A stretch of DNA of 64,000 nt from assembly GCF_010729105.1 (NCBI RefSeq), contig NZ_AP022573.1:868001-932000 (forward strand). Direction: 5' to 3'. A program made the position numbers and the translations under genes. The stretch is from Mycobacterium saskatchewanense (GTDB lineage Bacteria > Actinomycetota > Actinomycetes > Mycobacteriales > Mycobacteriaceae). The notes under the pieces were generated by a model. It did not search any database and had not been told where the DNA came from. It saw only the letters and a program-made list of their open reading frames with translations. Shown one piece after another: positions 46,479 to 56,747 of this stretch; position 1 is the first letter of the stretch; each line of letters opens with the position of its first letter.

Positions 46479-47093
46479 CTAGACGGTCAACACTTCCGGC
46501 TCGCGGGGCACCTGGGCCGTCGCGAGGTCGACAGCCGCCTGCAGCTCGCCGTTCGCCTGCCGGATGTACGTCGCCGCCTGGGCCATGTCCCGAGCATCAC
46601 GGTTCTGCGCGCCGGCGGTGCAATACTGCAGCCCGACACCGTACCTGTTGATCGCCTGTTGGAATGCGTTGTTCAGCCGGGCATCCGGGCTCGGCAGGGC
46701 ATGCTGCAGGGCACCCACGGCGTCCTTGGCGCTCTCGCACGTCGCCCCGGTGCGGGCGATGTCGTTGTTGGCCGCGGCCGACGCGATCGACTGGCGCGCG
46801 GTCAGCAGCGCATCAATGGACGGCTCGGCCTGGGAGAGCCAGGTGCGCAGCGGAACGCGCATGGGCGAGGGCGCCGCCGGCACCATAGTGTCCGCGGGAG
46901 CCGCCGGGGCGGTGGTCGCCGCGACCGGCCGCGCGCTGGTGAGGCTGTGGTTGGCCCAGCCCGAAAACAGGCCGACAACCGCCAGCACTGTGGCCCCGCC
47001 GGCCGCAGCGATCAGTTCACCGCGCCGGTTCGGCGGGTTGGCGCCGTCCCTCGATCGAGACTGCGCTGCGCGGTGCCGGCCAGAGTCGGCCAT
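46479..47093 (-). CDS. Membrane-anchored hypothetical protein
   Basis: 204 residues. Arg-rich N-terminus, a membrane segment at about residues 28-47 (IAAAGGATVLAVVGLFSGWA), then an external helical domain with Ala-rich stretches and two Cys (TCESAKDAV, LQYCTAGAQ). I do not recognise the family. It lies 147 bp from the kinase gene on the same strand and might belong to the envelope-sensing block (inference). Confidence 0.7.
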   Translation of the reverse strand: MADSGRHRAAQSRSRDGANPPNRRGELIAAAGGATVLAVVGLFSGWANHSLTSARPVAATTAPAAPADTMVPAAPSPMRVPLRTWLSQAEPSIDALLTARQSIASAAANNDIARTGATCESAKDAVGALQHALPSPDARLNNAFQQAINRYGVGLQYCTAGAQNRDARDMAQAATYIRQANGELQAAVDLATAQVPREPEVLTV

Positions 47094-47240
47094 GGGGAAC
47101 TCCCGTGTCGATCGGATTGGTTAATACACAAGCTGTTTCCGATCCTGCAATTTCCAAACCCCCTCCGGGGAGGGTCCAACGAAACCGCTTGGGTGCACCG
47201 GAGGGATCGCCGGCCGGGGCCGAACGGCCCTTGCGCCGGG

Positions 47241-49250
47241 TCAGTGGATCTGGTTGGCGAGTTTGTTGACCAGGGCGGTGTTGAGGTACGCCGTGGCGGC
47301 GGGGCCGCCCGTGTTCAGCGCGGAGATGGTCGCCGGGTCGTCGACGATGACCAAAATTCCGTGGTACCCGACGAACGGGGTGGGCAGGCCGGCGTAACCC
47401 CCGCCGCCGGCGGCGCTGTCAGTGCGCAGCAGGACCATCACGTCGGTGTTTTCCACCCAGAAGAAGGACGTGTCGACGTTCAGCGGGAACGCTGGCGGGT
47501 CACCCGGGCCGGCGCGCCGGTAGTGCTGGTTGTAGGTGAAGCCAAGGCCTTCGATGTAGTTGGTGGGCGGCGACACGCGCTGCGCCACGGTGGCGGCGCT
47601 GTCGGAGATGTCGACGACGGCGATGGACTTGCCGGAGAACGCCGGGTGCTGCGACCTGATCGCCGTCTGCTGCGACGTCGCGTCGGCCAGCACCGTCTTG
47701 GCGGCATCGGTGCGGCCCAGCGCCGTGGCGATCCACGTCAGTTGCGTCTGCCAGACCCAGTTCTGGGTGATGTCGGCCGGGCGGGTCAGCGTGGGCGCGA
47801 CGGCGGCCAACTTGTCATACGTGGGCTTGTCGATGTCACCGGTGTCGATGATCAGGTCGGGCTTGGCCGCGGCGACGGCGCCCGGATCCGGGAGGGCGAG
47901 CACCGGGGTCGACGAATGCACCTGGGGCTGCAGCCAGCTCGGCATTCCGCCCTGGATTCCGCTGATTGCCACCGGCTGCACGCCGAGTGACAGCACCGCG
48001 TCGGAATCGCCGGGCCCCAGGGCGGCGACCGCCATCGGCCGGTGCTGCAGTTGCACATTTCCGAGCTGGGCGTTCAGCGTTTGTGGCTGATACGGCGGCA
48101 ACTCGCCGGTGTGGTGCCGGCCGGCGAGGTATACGCCCGCGGCCACCGCGACGGCGACGACCACACCCAGTGCGCCCAGGATCAGTGCCGCTTTGCGCCG
48201 ACGACGCCGCGGCGCAACGACCCCACCGGAGGGTCCGACCGGGAAGTGTTGCGGCGCAGGCAGTCCCGGTGCGGGCGGGCCGCCGAACGGTCCATACCAC
48301 CCGGCCCCCGGCTGCGGCACGCCAGGGGGCGGCGTGGAGGGATACGACAGCGGCAGATTTGTCCAGTTCGCGGTTCGCGACCCGCCGGCGCGCAACTGTT
48401 CCGACGGGAGGCCGGTGAGCGCCGCCGCCGCCGCCTCGGCCATCTCGCCCGCGGTGGAGAACCGGTCGGCGGGGTTCTTGGCCATCGCGCGGGCGACCAC
48501 GTCGTCGACCGCCGGGGATAGACCGGGCACGAACTGGCTCGGCCGCGGGATCGGCTGCATGACGTGGGCCATCAGCATGGCCGGCAAGCCGTGAAAATCC
48601 TCGTAGGGGGTGCGTCCGGTCAGCAGCCGGAACAGCGAGCAACCCAACGAGTAGATGTCGGCGCGGTGGTCGACCGCCCGGCCCTCGATCGCCTCGGGCG
48701 AGGCGTACGCGGCGGTGAACACCAGGGATCCCGTCGCGGTCAGGGTGGTGGCGTCGTCGAGGGCGCGGGCGATCCCGAAATCGGCCAGCAGCACGCGCTC
48801 CTGGTCACCGGCCCCGGGCCGCGAGACCAGGAAGTTGCCGGGTTTGACGTCGCGGTGCAGCACTCGGCGGGAATGGGCGTAGTCGAGCGCCTTGCCCACG
48901 TCGGTGACGATGCGGACGATCCGCGTCGGGGTGAGGTTGGCCGCGCCCAGGTCGTTGGCCGCGGTGCCCTCGATGTACTGCATGGCGATCCACAGCTGAC
49001 CGTCCTCGGTCTCGCCGCGGTTGAAGACCGTGACGATGTTGGGGTGACTGAGGGTGGCGGCCAGGTCGGCCTCGCGGGTGAATCGGTGCCGGAACTGGTC
49101 GTCGTGCGAGAGTTCGGACGACAGTACCTTCAGCGCGTCGCTGCGCGGCAGAGTCGGATGGCGGGCGAGGTAGACGGTGCCCATCCCGCCGGCGCCCAGC
49201 ACCCCCTCGATCCGGTAGCCGGCCACCACGGACCCGATAGACAACGCCAC
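47241..49250 (-). CDS. Ser/Thr protein kinase with extracytoplasmic substrate-binding-protein-like sensor
   Basis: 669 residues. Kinase domain 1-280: GAGGMGTVY loop (20-26), Lys41 (DALKVL), HRDVKPGN (132-139; Asp134), DFG (157-159), SPEA in place of APE. A Pro-rich linker, a membrane helix at about 353-377 ([24 protein letters not shown]), and an external part of about 290 residues with features of Fe-siderophore/cobalamin-type binding proteins ([50 protein letters not shown]). It would sense a ligand outside and phosphorylate targets inside. It is followed by lipoproteins and sensor proteins, so it is probably their signalling partner. Confidence 0.9.
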   Translation of the reverse strand: MALSIGSVVAGYRIEGVLGAGGMGTVYLARHPTLPRSDALKVLSSELSHDDQFRHRFTREADLAATLSHPNIVTVFNRGETEDGQLWIAMQYIEGTAANDLGAANLTPTRIVRIVTDVGKALDYAHSRRVLHRDVKPGNFLVSRPGAGDQERVLLADFGIARALDDATTLTATGSLVFTAAYASPEAIEGRAVDHRADIYSLGCSLFRLLTGRTPYEDFHGLPAMLMAHVMQPIPRPSQFVPGLSPAVDDVVARAMAKNPADRFSTAGEMAEAAAAALTGLPSEQLRAGGSRTANWTNLPLSYPSTPPPGVPQPGAGWYGPFGGPPAPGLPAPQHFPVGPSGGVVAPRRRRRKAALILGALGVVVAVAVAAGVYLAGRHHTGELPPYQPQTLNAQLGNVQLQHRPMAVAALGPGDSDAVLSLGVQPVAISGIQGGMPSWLQPQVHSSTPVLALPDPGAVAAAKPDLIIDTGDIDKPTYDKLAAVAPTLTRPADITQNWVWQTQLTWIATALGRTDAAKTVLADATSQQTAIRSQHPAFSGKSIAVVDISDSAATVAQRVSPPTNYIEGLGFTYNQHYRRAGPGDPPAFPLNVDTSFFWVENTDVMVLLRTDSAAGGGGYAGLPTPFVGYHGILVIVDDPATISALNTGGPAATAYLNTALVNKLANQIH

Positions 49251-49255
49251 AGGCC

Positions 49256-50482
49256 CTACTTGCCGCTCAGGATGCGGTATTGCGCCGCGATCATCTGGTG
49301 GACGGCGCCGAGCTGCTCGTTCTGGGCGGTAAACGCGTATCGGTCAAAGCGCGCCACGCAATAGAACCCGAGGGACGCGGCGAAGCACTTGGCGTTCGGC
49401 ATGCCGGTGATGCTGCCCGCCGGGCGCAGCTTGTCGAAGTCGGTGGCCACGGCGGCGAAGTCGGCGACGACGCGGTCCGCCGAGCCGGCGTCCGGTGTCT
49501 GGTAGACGGCGCTGGTCAACGTGAATGAAGCCTGCTGCAGGCCAACGGAATTGAACAGCGCTTCCTCGTGAGCGGCATCATCTTGGAAGTGTAAGTCCCC
49601 GTGTGGCTCATAGACGCCGTCATCCGTCGATTCGTCAGCGCCCTTCGGGGGCAGGGTGCGGGCCAGGAGCCCGGTGGGGTCGAGGGGCAACTGCGGGAGC
49701 TGGTCGACCGGCGTGGGGGTGAACTTGTCGATCAGCGCCTGCTGCAAATCCAGTGTGGTGGCGACCATTTGGGCGGCGTTGTCGGGGCCGGCCGCGGAGT
49801 CGGCCGCCTGTGCCAGGACGTAGCTGCCGTGCGCGGTCAGGGCGATCACCGCCGATCGTGGCGGTTCGGTGCTGCCTTCCGACGGCGTCCAGCTGTAGCC
49901 GACCGCGGCGGTGCCCGGGTAGCGGGGGATCGAGGTCGGTCGAGTGGGGGTTGGGGCTTCGGAGAACGGCAAGCTGAGGGACCCGCTCTTGGCGGCCATG
50001 TCCGTCGCGGCGGCCGACGCGTCGGCCGGAGTCGCCAGCCGCAACACGACGTTGATCAGGCCTTTGTAGGGACCGGCCGTCGTGTGGCGGGCGCTGGAGA
50101 ACCCGGCGACGAAGTTGTGGCCGGCGAGACCGTCGCCGATCGGCGCGCCGAGCAGCGCGTTGACCGAGTCTCCACCCTTCATCACCCCGGTGTTGAACTG
50201 CTCGAACTTGACCAGGGCGGGGTCGGTCTGCCAGGGGCCGACCACGAAGCCGGCCATCCGGCGGCCCTCGGCCAGGCCGCCCCGCTTCGGGTTCCCGGCG
50301 ACTCCGAGGGGCGCCCGCGGCTTGATCGGGTAATTGCCTGTGGTCAGCTGCGCGACGTCGACGCCGTCCCCGCCGCTGTCGCCGGGCGCCTTGACGGCCA
50401 CGCCGGTGACCGTCGATGCGCAGCCGGCCACCAGCGCGACCACCCCGACGGCCGCGGCGCGCGTCCACATCCGGCCGGTCAT
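49256..50482 (-). CDS. Lipoprotein, DUF7373-like (paralogue 1)
   Basis: 408 residues from ATG 50482. Lipobox LVAGC with Cys21, so lipid-anchored outside. Contains [42 protein letters not shown], a repeat of segments found in the neighbouring gene, and [15 protein letters not shown]. Belongs to the mycobacterial family of duplicated lipoproteins often called DUF7373. It overlaps the next gene by 4 bp and ends 5 bp from the kinase start, so the three are co-translated. Function unknown. Confidence 0.88.
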   Translation of the reverse strand: MTGRMWTRAAAVGVVALVAGCASTVTGVAVKAPGDSGGDGVDVAQLTTGNYPIKPRAPLGVAGNPKRGGLAEGRRMAGFVVGPWQTDPALVKFEQFNTGVMKGGDSVNALLGAPIGDGLAGHNFVAGFSSARHTTAGPYKGLINVVLRLATPADASAAATDMAAKSGSLSLPFSEAPTPTRPTSIPRYPGTAAVGYSWTPSEGSTEPPRSAVIALTAHGSYVLAQAADSAAGPDNAAQMVATTLDLQQALIDKFTPTPVDQLPQLPLDPTGLLARTLPPKGADESTDDGVYEPHGDLHFQDDAAHEEALFNSVGLQQASFTLTSAVYQTPDAGSADRVVADFAAVATDFDKLRPAGSITGMPNAKCFAASLGFYCVARFDRYAFTAQNEQLGAVHQMIAAQYRILSGK

Positions 50483-51774
50483 GACGCCGTCAACATCAGG
50501 TATTGGGCTGCCATCACCTGGTGCAGGTCCAGTTCCTGGGTGGCGGTGGCCTTGAACGCGTAGTGATCGACCGTGGCGACGCACATGAACCGCGGCAAGA
50601 GCTGACCCCCGGGACCCCGATCGAAGCAGCGCGCCGACGGCAGGCCGCTGATGCCGGCGGTCGGCTTGTAACTGCCCCACGAGGCATTGATGCGGACCAG
50701 CCCGTCGGCGCCCCGCTGCGCGCCCGGTGCGTCGACGGCGTCGTACACAGACGTCAGGTCGGCCGACATGCGCTGGACGCCGGCGTCGTTGAACACCCCC
50801 TGCGCCGCGGGCGGATCGGGGCTGAAGTGCAGCGCGGCGTGCGGCTGGTAGACCGCGGCGTGGTTGGGGTCGGGCTTGGTGGAGGGCACCGTGCGTGCGA
50901 GCAATCCGGTGGGGTCGGCGGGCAGGGCGGCGAGTTGATCGGCCGGTGTGGCCTGGAAATGGTCGATCGCCGGGCCCTGCAGGTCCAGCGACTTGGCGAT
51001 CAGGTCGGCAACCGCGTCGGCGCTTTCCTTCGAGCCGGCGTACTCGTGGAACACGTAGGTCCCGTGCGCGGTGAACGACTCGGCCTCGAAGCCCTGGTGG
51101 ACGGCCGCCATGTTCGCCACCGTGGTGGGGTAGCGGGGGATCTTGAGCTCGGTCGCGGGCACGCCGTCGCGGGGGATGCCGCGGTTGGTGGCGGCCATCT
51201 CGCCGGCGGCCGCGGCGGCGTCCTCAGGGGTCGCGAAGCGCAGCACCATGTTGACCAGAATTTTGGCTTTGACGCCCGCGGATTGGCCGGGCGCCGGGGC
51301 CGGTGTCGCCCGCCCGCTGACGAACCCGAGCAGAAAGTGGTGCGCCCTTGCCTGGGCAATCATGCCCGGGGCGAGGTCACCGGCCAGTGAATCCAGGGTC
51401 GGCAGTACGCCGATGGAAGCGTGTTCGACCTGACCGGTGACCAGCGTGCGGTCCACTTCCCACGGGCCTACGACGGCGTCGGCCATACGCTGCGCCTCCA
51501 CCACCCGGCCCGCGTCCTCGTTCGGCACCGCGCCCAGCGGCGGGCGGGCGCGGCGGGGGTAGTTGCCGGGATCCAGCAGCGCGGGGTCGGCCGCGGCGGG
51601 CGCCGGGCCGCCTGCTTTGACCGCGCTGCCGCCCACCACCGCGCCGCAGCCGGCGGCCAGCGCGATCACCGCACCTGTCGCCGCCATGACCCGGGCGGTC
51701 GCAGAGATCCGACTCGGCTTCACCGGCCGACCCCCGGCCCCCAGTCCCGACCGCGGCAGCGCAAGGTCGGTCAA
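50479..51774 (-). CDS. Lipoprotein, DUF7373-like (paralogue 2)
   Basis: 431 residues; M30 is an alternative start. Lipobox ALAAGC with Cys43. NYPRRARPPLGAVPNEDAGRVVEAQRMADAVVGPWEVDRTLV aligns with the same region of the neighbour, as does [15 protein letters not shown], so the pair arose by duplication. It begins the lipoprotein-kinase transcript (or follows the PknH_C genes). External, lipid-anchored; ligand unknown. Confidence 0.88.
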   Translation of the reverse strand: MTDLALPRSGLGAGGRPVKPSRISATARVMAATGAVIALAAGCGAVVGGSAVKAGGPAPAAADPALLDPGNYPRRARPPLGAVPNEDAGRVVEAQRMADAVVGPWEVDRTLVTGQVEHASIGVLPTLDSLAGDLAPGMIAQARAHHFLLGFVSGRATPAPAPGQSAGVKAKILVNMVLRFATPEDAAAAAGEMAATNRGIPRDGVPATELKIPRYPTTVANMAAVHQGFEAESFTAHGTYVFHEYAGSKESADAVADLIAKSLDLQGPAIDHFQATPADQLAALPADPTGLLARTVPSTKPDPNHAAVYQPHAALHFSPDPPAAQGVFNDAGVQRMSADLTSVYDAVDAPGAQRGADGLVRINASWGSYKPTAGISGLPSARCFDRGPGGQLLPRFMCVATVDHYAFKATATQELDLHQVMAAQYLMLTAS

Positions 51775-51967
51775 GCCAAGCCCCTTTCGTGCGCGCGCCC
51801 CCCGGATGTGATGACGGCCTACCCCGACGCAAAACGGTAGTCAATGTTAACAACGAGTCCGGTTGGTTTCGGCTCGCTTACCTGGTCCGTTGGCACCGAG
51901 CTTGCCCCGGTGGTCGTGATCAAGCGGCAAAGCACGACCCTCACGGCGACCCCGGCGGCCGGTATAG

Positions 51968-52963
51968 CTAGCTGGGGACGTGGACCCGGTCTGCGATCTT
52001 GGTGGCGATCGCGACGGCCTGGTCGGTGCGGTTGAAGCCGCAGCTGCGGGTGTCGATGACAACGTTGTTGCGCACGGTCATGGCCCGCTGGCATCCCCAG
52101 CCGGCGGCGCCCTCCTGCGCCAGCAGGACGCTCACGGTGCCGTCGCGGTCGCTGGTGGGGCCGACCGTCCAGGTGACGGGTGCTTCGCCAATTGCGTTGC
52201 TGGTCAAGGGCTTTCCAGCGCATCTCGCCCAAGCCTGGGCCTGTCCGGCCGCATAGTCGCTGGCCAGTTGGGCGGTGGGGATGTTGACGACGGCGTTACT
52301 GACCAGGTGCTTCCAGTCCTCGACGGGTTCGCGCAACACCTGGGTCTGCGCCGAGATCCAGCCGCTGCCCTGTAGGGCTGCGACCATTGCGGGGTGCTGG
52401 ATGCCCTGGCATTCGGGGCGGTCGGTCTTGATGTCGGAGAATCCCGAACCGGACCCGGCGTGGGGATCGGGACGGATCTCCATCCCGGTTGTGCCCTCGA
52501 TCGCGTTGACGACAGCCGGCTCCAGCAGCAGCCCGGGCAGGGCGTCGATCGGCACGACCGGGGCCTGGGTCGGCGTCGGGGTCTGCATCGTCGGCGCGGC
52601 CGGCACAGGGGTGGGCGACTCGCTGACGGTCGTGGTCCCGGCGGGTGCGCTCGACTTGTCAGCGACGGCGATCAGCAGGCCCGCGCCCGCCATTACCGCC
52701 GCCGCGGCGGCCACGCTGCCCGCGAGCACCCACTTGCTCGGGGACTTGCCACGCGGCGCCGCCATGGCGGGGTACCCGGGGGTCGGGAAGGGCATGCCGG
52801 GCGGCGGCAGCACCGCCGGTGGGGGGCCGCTCGGCGGGCCCCCGGCCGGGCGCACCCAGGTCTGCGCCCAGGGATCGACCTGTGATCCCTGTGGATAAGG
52901 CTGCGGCGCAACGTGATTGGGCCAAGTCCCACCAATGGCCGGGGCGTTCGGGTGGCTCCACAT
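51968..52963 (-). CDS. Membrane-anchored PknH_C-type sensor protein
   Basis: 331 residues. Pro-rich N-terminal region of about 80 residues, a membrane helix (LAGSVAAAAAVMAGAGLLIAVA, about 81-103), then a Cys-containing external domain like the sensor of PknH: PIDALPGLLLEPAVVNAIEG, DRPECQGIQHPAMVAALQGSGWISAQTQVLREP, WARCAGKPL, GWGCQRAMTVRNNVVIDTRSCGF. It lacks a kinase domain, so it is a free-standing sensor. Paralogous to the protein encoded upstream at 52998-53981. Confidence 0.88.
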   Translation of the reverse strand: MWSHPNAPAIGGTWPNHVAPQPYPQGSQVDPWAQTWVRPAGGPPSGPPPAVLPPPGMPFPTPGYPAMAAPRGKSPSKWVLAGSVAAAAAVMAGAGLLIAVADKSSAPAGTTTVSESPTPVPAAPTMQTPTPTQAPVVPIDALPGLLLEPAVVNAIEGTTGMEIRPDPHAGSGSGFSDIKTDRPECQGIQHPAMVAALQGSGWISAQTQVLREPVEDWKHLVSNAVVNIPTAQLASDYAAGQAQAWARCAGKPLTSNAIGEAPVTWTVGPTSDRDGTVSVLLAQEGAAGWGCQRAMTVRNNVVIDTRSCGFNRTDQAVAIATKIADRVHVPS

Positions 52964-52997
52964 CTCGTGTCCTTTACTTTCGTAGCTGCGGCTCGGG

Positions 52998-53981
52998 CTA
53001 GCGGATTCCCGCGGCGACTTTGGTGGCGATTGCCGAACCCTGCTGCATGACGGAGAAGCCGCACGCTTCGACGTCGACCACCACGTTGTTGCGCGCGATC
53101 AGGGCGTGCTGGCAGCCCCATCCCCGGGCGCCCTCCCGGGTCGTGAAGGACGCGAGCATGCCGTCCTGACGCCCGACGGTGGCCACCCACCAGGTTTGGG
53201 GCTTCTGGTTCGGGGTGGTGGTCGTGATCGACCTGCCGTTGCATAGCGGCCAGGCCTTCGCCTCCTTGGCGACGAAGTCCGCGGCCCCGGCGGCGGTGGG
53301 GAAGCTGATCACCGACTGGAACACCTCGTGGCTGGCGTCGGCCGGTTCGCGCAGGTATTGCGTTTGCACCGACACCCACCCGCTGCCGGCATACACTTCG
53401 CGGTTGGCGTTCGCCCACACCCCGCCGCACTCGGGCTTGTCGGTGGTGTCGATGTATAAGCGCGTCGTCGTGAGGGTGGGGTTCACCAGCAGGTCGTGGG
53501 TGCCCATGATGTTGTTGACCGCGCCCACGTCCAGCAGCAGCCCCGGCAGGTCTTCCGCCGCCACCGGCCTGGCCGGCGCCGGGGTCGCCGTCGCCGACGG
53601 CGGACCCGACGGCTGGGAAGCGGACGGCCGGTGGGCGCCCGGCGCGGCGGGCCGGTCAGAATGGCCGGCGGTGGCGATCAGCCCAACGAGCGCGACCACG
53701 ATCACCACGAGCACCGCCACCCCCAGCAGGACCCACGTCCGGGAGGACGCCCCGCCGGGCGGGGCCGGGGGATAAGCCGGCGAAGGGGCCGGGCCGAACC
53801 CCGGCGGCGGGGGCAGTGGCGCCCAGCCGGCCGGCGCCCCCTGCCGCGAGGCGGCGCCCATCGGGGACCACGTCGAGGCCGGGCCAGCGGCGTAACCCCG
53901 AGGATTCCCCGGCGGCGGCGTCGGGGCGGCACCCCCACGCCACGCGTGACCGGGCATTGTCGGGGCGGTTTTGACGGACAT
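52998..53981 (-). CDS. Membrane-anchored PknH_C-type sensor protein
   Basis: 327 residues. Pro-rich N-terminus, membrane helix at about 83-105 (VLLGVAVLVVIVVALVGLIATA), external PknH_C-like domain with the same Cys pattern as its neighbour: DTTDKPECGGVWANANREVYAGSGWVSVQTQYLREP, WPLCNGRSI, GWGCQHALIARNNVVVDVEACGF. It starts the run of minus-strand genes that leads to the kinase. A 34-bp gap separates it from the paralogue, consistent with one transcript. Confidence 0.88.
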   Translation of the reverse strand: MSVKTAPTMPGHAWRGGAAPTPPPGNPRGYAAGPASTWSPMGAASRQGAPAGWAPLPPPPGFGPAPSPAYPPAPPGGASSRTWVLLGVAVLVVIVVALVGLIATAGHSDRPAAPGAHRPSASQPSGPPSATATPAPARPVAAEDLPGLLLDVGAVNNIMGTHDLLVNPTLTTTRLYIDTTDKPECGGVWANANREVYAGSGWVSVQTQYLREPADASHEVFQSVISFPTAAGAADFVAKEAKAWPLCNGRSITTTTPNQKPQTWWVATVGRQDGMLASFTTREGARGWGCQHALIARNNVVVDVEACGFSVMQQGSAIATKVAAGIR

Positions 53982-54254
53982 CCTGGACCATCCTTCGGGG
54001 CGAAGCTGAGCAATACGCTACGAAGCTAATCACAAATACACGTAGCACTGCAACATCTAATACGTAGCATCGCGGGGGGACGGACCGCCTCGCAGGCACT
54101 CAGCTGTGCTGCGACAAGCGAGTTTTGCGCGATGGGACGGCCCGGCCAGGACAAATGAAAGACGTAGCGGTGCGTGCTTAAAGGTCGGCATGCGCGCCAA
54201 CCGGGGGACGCAACAGATGAAAGCGCGCCGGGATACCCCGGGCTTAGTCGGGTG

Positions 54255-54494
54255 TCAGTCGGCGTGCGGGGTGGGACTCTGCGACGACTCCCACTTCGAC
54301 TCGAGCGACCTCGTCACCGTCGTGCCGGCGGGCAGGTCGAGCTGGAATGTCTCGCCGCGGTCGGCCTCGATCGTGACCGTGTAGCCGCCGTCGGTGGAGT
54401 CGACGAACACCACCCTGCCGGACCGCTCCCCGACCGTGATGATGTCGCCGGGGCTGACGTCGTCGATTCGATCGTTACCGGTCGCTTTGGACAT
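54255..54494 (-). CDS. Small beta-rich hypothetical protein
   Basis: 79 residues. SPGDIITVGERSGRVVFVDSTDGGYTVTIEADRGETFQLDLPAGTTVTR reads as a small SH3-like or KOW-like barrel, of the kind found in DUF1918 and related families. The N- and C-termini are polar. No catalytic residues. It is isolated between the PknH_C genes and the coiled-coil gene. Confidence 0.6.
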   Translation of the reverse strand: MSKATGNDRIDDVSPGDIITVGERSGRVVFVDSTDGGYTVTIEADRGETFQLDLPAGTTVTRSLESKWESSQSPTPHAD

Positions 54495-54653
54495 ACCGAC
54501 GACCGTAGCCGATCACACGACGCCGTCCGCGAGGCGGCGCTTCGCAGAGTGACGCAGGCCACACCAGGGTTTGACTGCCTTCGCCCGTGGAACCACCTTC
54601 AGCATCCACGGGAAATCACGCGCGGTTCTTGGTAAGAGCCTCAAGGAGTTTCG

Positions 54654-55910
54654 ATGAGTGAGCACGGCAAGGCAGGCGAGGCCCGTAGGGGACTGATCGA
54701 TTCGGTGAAGGGCAAGGCCAAAGAGGTCATCGGGGCGATCACGGGCAACGATTCGTTGACGGCCGAGGGCCAGCTCGACCAGACCCAGGCCCACCAACGC
54801 AAGGAAGCCAACGCGGCGGAGGCGGTCGCCGAGTCCAAGGCGAAGCACGCGCGTGAAGAGGCGGCCGAAGCCAAGGTCGACGGTGCCCGACAGCGGCTCG
54901 CGGCGAACGCTCAAGCCGTGGCGGCCGAGAACTCGATCGAAGCGCAGTCAGCCGCCCAGAAGCGGGCCGCCGAGGTCGCCGCCGAGCGGCAGGCCGCGAC
55001 GCAAAGGACCCAGGCAGAAGTCGACGCGCAACGCGAGGCGGCCCAGGCGAAAGCCGAGGAGCGGCAAGAACTTCGCGACGCGACGGAGGACGTCGTCGAC
55101 GCCGTTGCCGAACATCAGAGCGACGTACAGGTCGCCAAGAGCCAAGAGTCGGAGGCCGACCGCCTTCGGCGTCAGGCCGAGAACGTGACCAACGAGGCCG
55201 ACCCTGCCCTGAAACCGGGCCGGATACAGGAGCAGACGATGAAGATTTCCGACGTCCCCACCGCGATTTTGCGATTCAACTACCAGCTGGCCCGGTTCCC
55301 CCTACAGGTGATCGAGGACCGGCTCATCACCCGGATCCCCGCGGAAATGCCCGCGCGGCTGATCTACGAGCGATCGCTGGGCATGCTCGACGCCACCGTC
55401 GGCAACGCCCTCGGCGACACGGACCTCGTCGAGCGCGGGACGGCGCTGGTCGAGCGCAGCGACGCCCTGGGCCGGGCGGCGAGCCTCGACGCGCAGGCGG
55501 CGGCCCGCAAGGAGCAGGCGAACGTCAAGCTGAAGAACGCCCGTGACCAGGCGATCGAGGACCAGCAGGAGGCTCGGGCGGCCACCGAGCAGGAGATCAA
55601 GGAAGCGCACGAGGCGGCCGACGAGCGCAAGCGAGACGCGACGCAATCGGCCCAGGAGCGCAGTGCCGCGGCAAAGCAGGACGCCGACGAGATCGCCGCC
55701 AAGCGAAAGGAAGCGGTCGAAACGGCCAAGCGCCAAACCGAGCAGAGGACCGCGGCTGCCGAGAAGGCCGCTACCAAGGCGGCCGAGAACATGCTCGACG
55801 AGGCCGAGGACAAGCTTGATGAGGCCGCCGACACGCGCGCCGAGGCGGACCGGGTCGCGGAACTGGCCGACGCCGAGAAGGAGAAACGCCAGGAGGAGTC
55901 CGCCGACTAG
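54654..55910 (+). CDS. Fused CsbD-like/coiled-coil protein (probably two ancestral genes)
   Basis: 418 residues, almost all charged helix. Part 1 (1-195) begins EARRGLIDSVKGKAKEVIGAITGNDSLTAEGQ, a CsbD-like stress motif. Part 2 starts at Met196 (ATG 55239): MKISDVPTAILRFNYQLARFPLQVIEDRL, then RSLGMLDATVGNALGDTDLVERG, as in the mycobacterial protein often labelled IF-2-like. The internal ATG has an AGGAG ribosome site 7 bases before it. At 55200-55212 removal of one C would create D-L-P-stop, so a single-base change seems to have fused two genes. Confidence 0.8.
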   Translation: MSEHGKAGEARRGLIDSVKGKAKEVIGAITGNDSLTAEGQLDQTQAHQRKEANAAEAVAESKAKHAREEAAEAKVDGARQRLAANAQAVAAENSIEAQSAAQKRAAEVAAERQAATQRTQAEVDAQREAAQAKAEERQELRDATEDVVDAVAEHQSDVQVAKSQESEADRLRRQAENVTNEADPALKPGRIQEQTMKISDVPTAILRFNYQLARFPLQVIEDRLITRIPAEMPARLIYERSLGMLDATVGNALGDTDLVERGTALVERSDALGRAASLDAQAAARKEQANVKLKNARDQAIEDQQEARAATEQEIKEAHEAADERKRDATQSAQERSAAAKQDADEIAAKRKEAVETAKRQTEQRTAAAEKAATKAAENMLDEAEDKLDEAADTRAEADRVAELADAEKEKRQEESAD

Positions 55911-56044
55911 CGCGTTCGCCTGGCGCGCCAACCGCCGCGGCTATCTCGGCGGCCACAACCGCCGACATTGCCGCGGGGGTCGTGATTTGCCTGCGGATCA
56001 CCACCACTGCGGCTATCTCGACGCCAGTTGCGACAGCTAGCCCC

Positions 56045-56695
56045 TCACACTTTGCTGCTCAGTCCGGCGATCAGGTTGATGGTGACCGCCAGGACGACCG
56101 CGCCGAGCAGGTAGGACAATAACGCGTGGCGGAGCACGGCCGCCCTGATGGGCGTCAGGCAAATCTCGGTATCGGAGACCTGATAGGTCATGCCGACGGT
56201 GAACGCCACGTATGCGAAGTCGCGGAAGCGGGGCGGCTCCGGATCGTGGAAGTTGATACCACCTGGATCGCCCGAGTAATACAGCCGGGCGTAGTGCACC
56301 GTGTAGAGGGTGTGCACCGCGAACCAGGACGCTGCGACGGTCAGGACGCCGAGAAGGGCGGCAATGATGGGCCCCACCCCCGAGCGCGATCCGGCAGCCA
56401 CCACGTAGCCGACGCCCGCCAGGCTCGCGACGCTCGCGGACAGGACGACCACGTCGGCGACCAGGCGGGTGGGGTCTTCCCGGGTCACGTAGCGGCGGGT
56501 CTCCTCGGCGTCCATCCCACCGAGCAGTAGGCGGGTCCACACCACATACACGCCGGCGGTCACGACCCAGCCGAGCAGTGCAAACCGCCAGCCGATCGTC
56601 TCGCCGACCGACACCGCGACTGCCACGCCCAGCACAACGGCAATCAATATCCGGACCGCGACGGTGTCGCGGAACGACGTCACCAGGGATCTCAC
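56045..56695 (-). CDS. DUF1345 membrane protein
   Basis: 216 residues with about five hydrophobic helices ([96 protein letters not shown]). [29 protein letters not shown] is the DUF1345 signature. Function unknown. It lies convergent with the fused coiled-coil gene. Confidence 0.9.
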   Translation of the reverse strand: MRSLVTSFRDTVAVRILIAVVLGVAVAVSVGETIGWRFALLGWVVTAGVYVVWTRLLLGGMDAEETRRYVTREDPTRLVADVVVLSASVASLAGVGYVVAAGSRSGVGPIIAALLGVLTVAASWFAVHTLYTVHYARLYYSGDPGGINFHDPEPPRFRDFAYVAFTVGMTYQVSDTEICLTPIRAAVLRHALLSYLLGAVVLAVTINLIAGLSSKV

Positions 56696-56747
56696 ACGCC
56701 GAGCTAAGCACCACCTGCCGGTGGCGGCCGGTGTGACGCGCCGCGGC

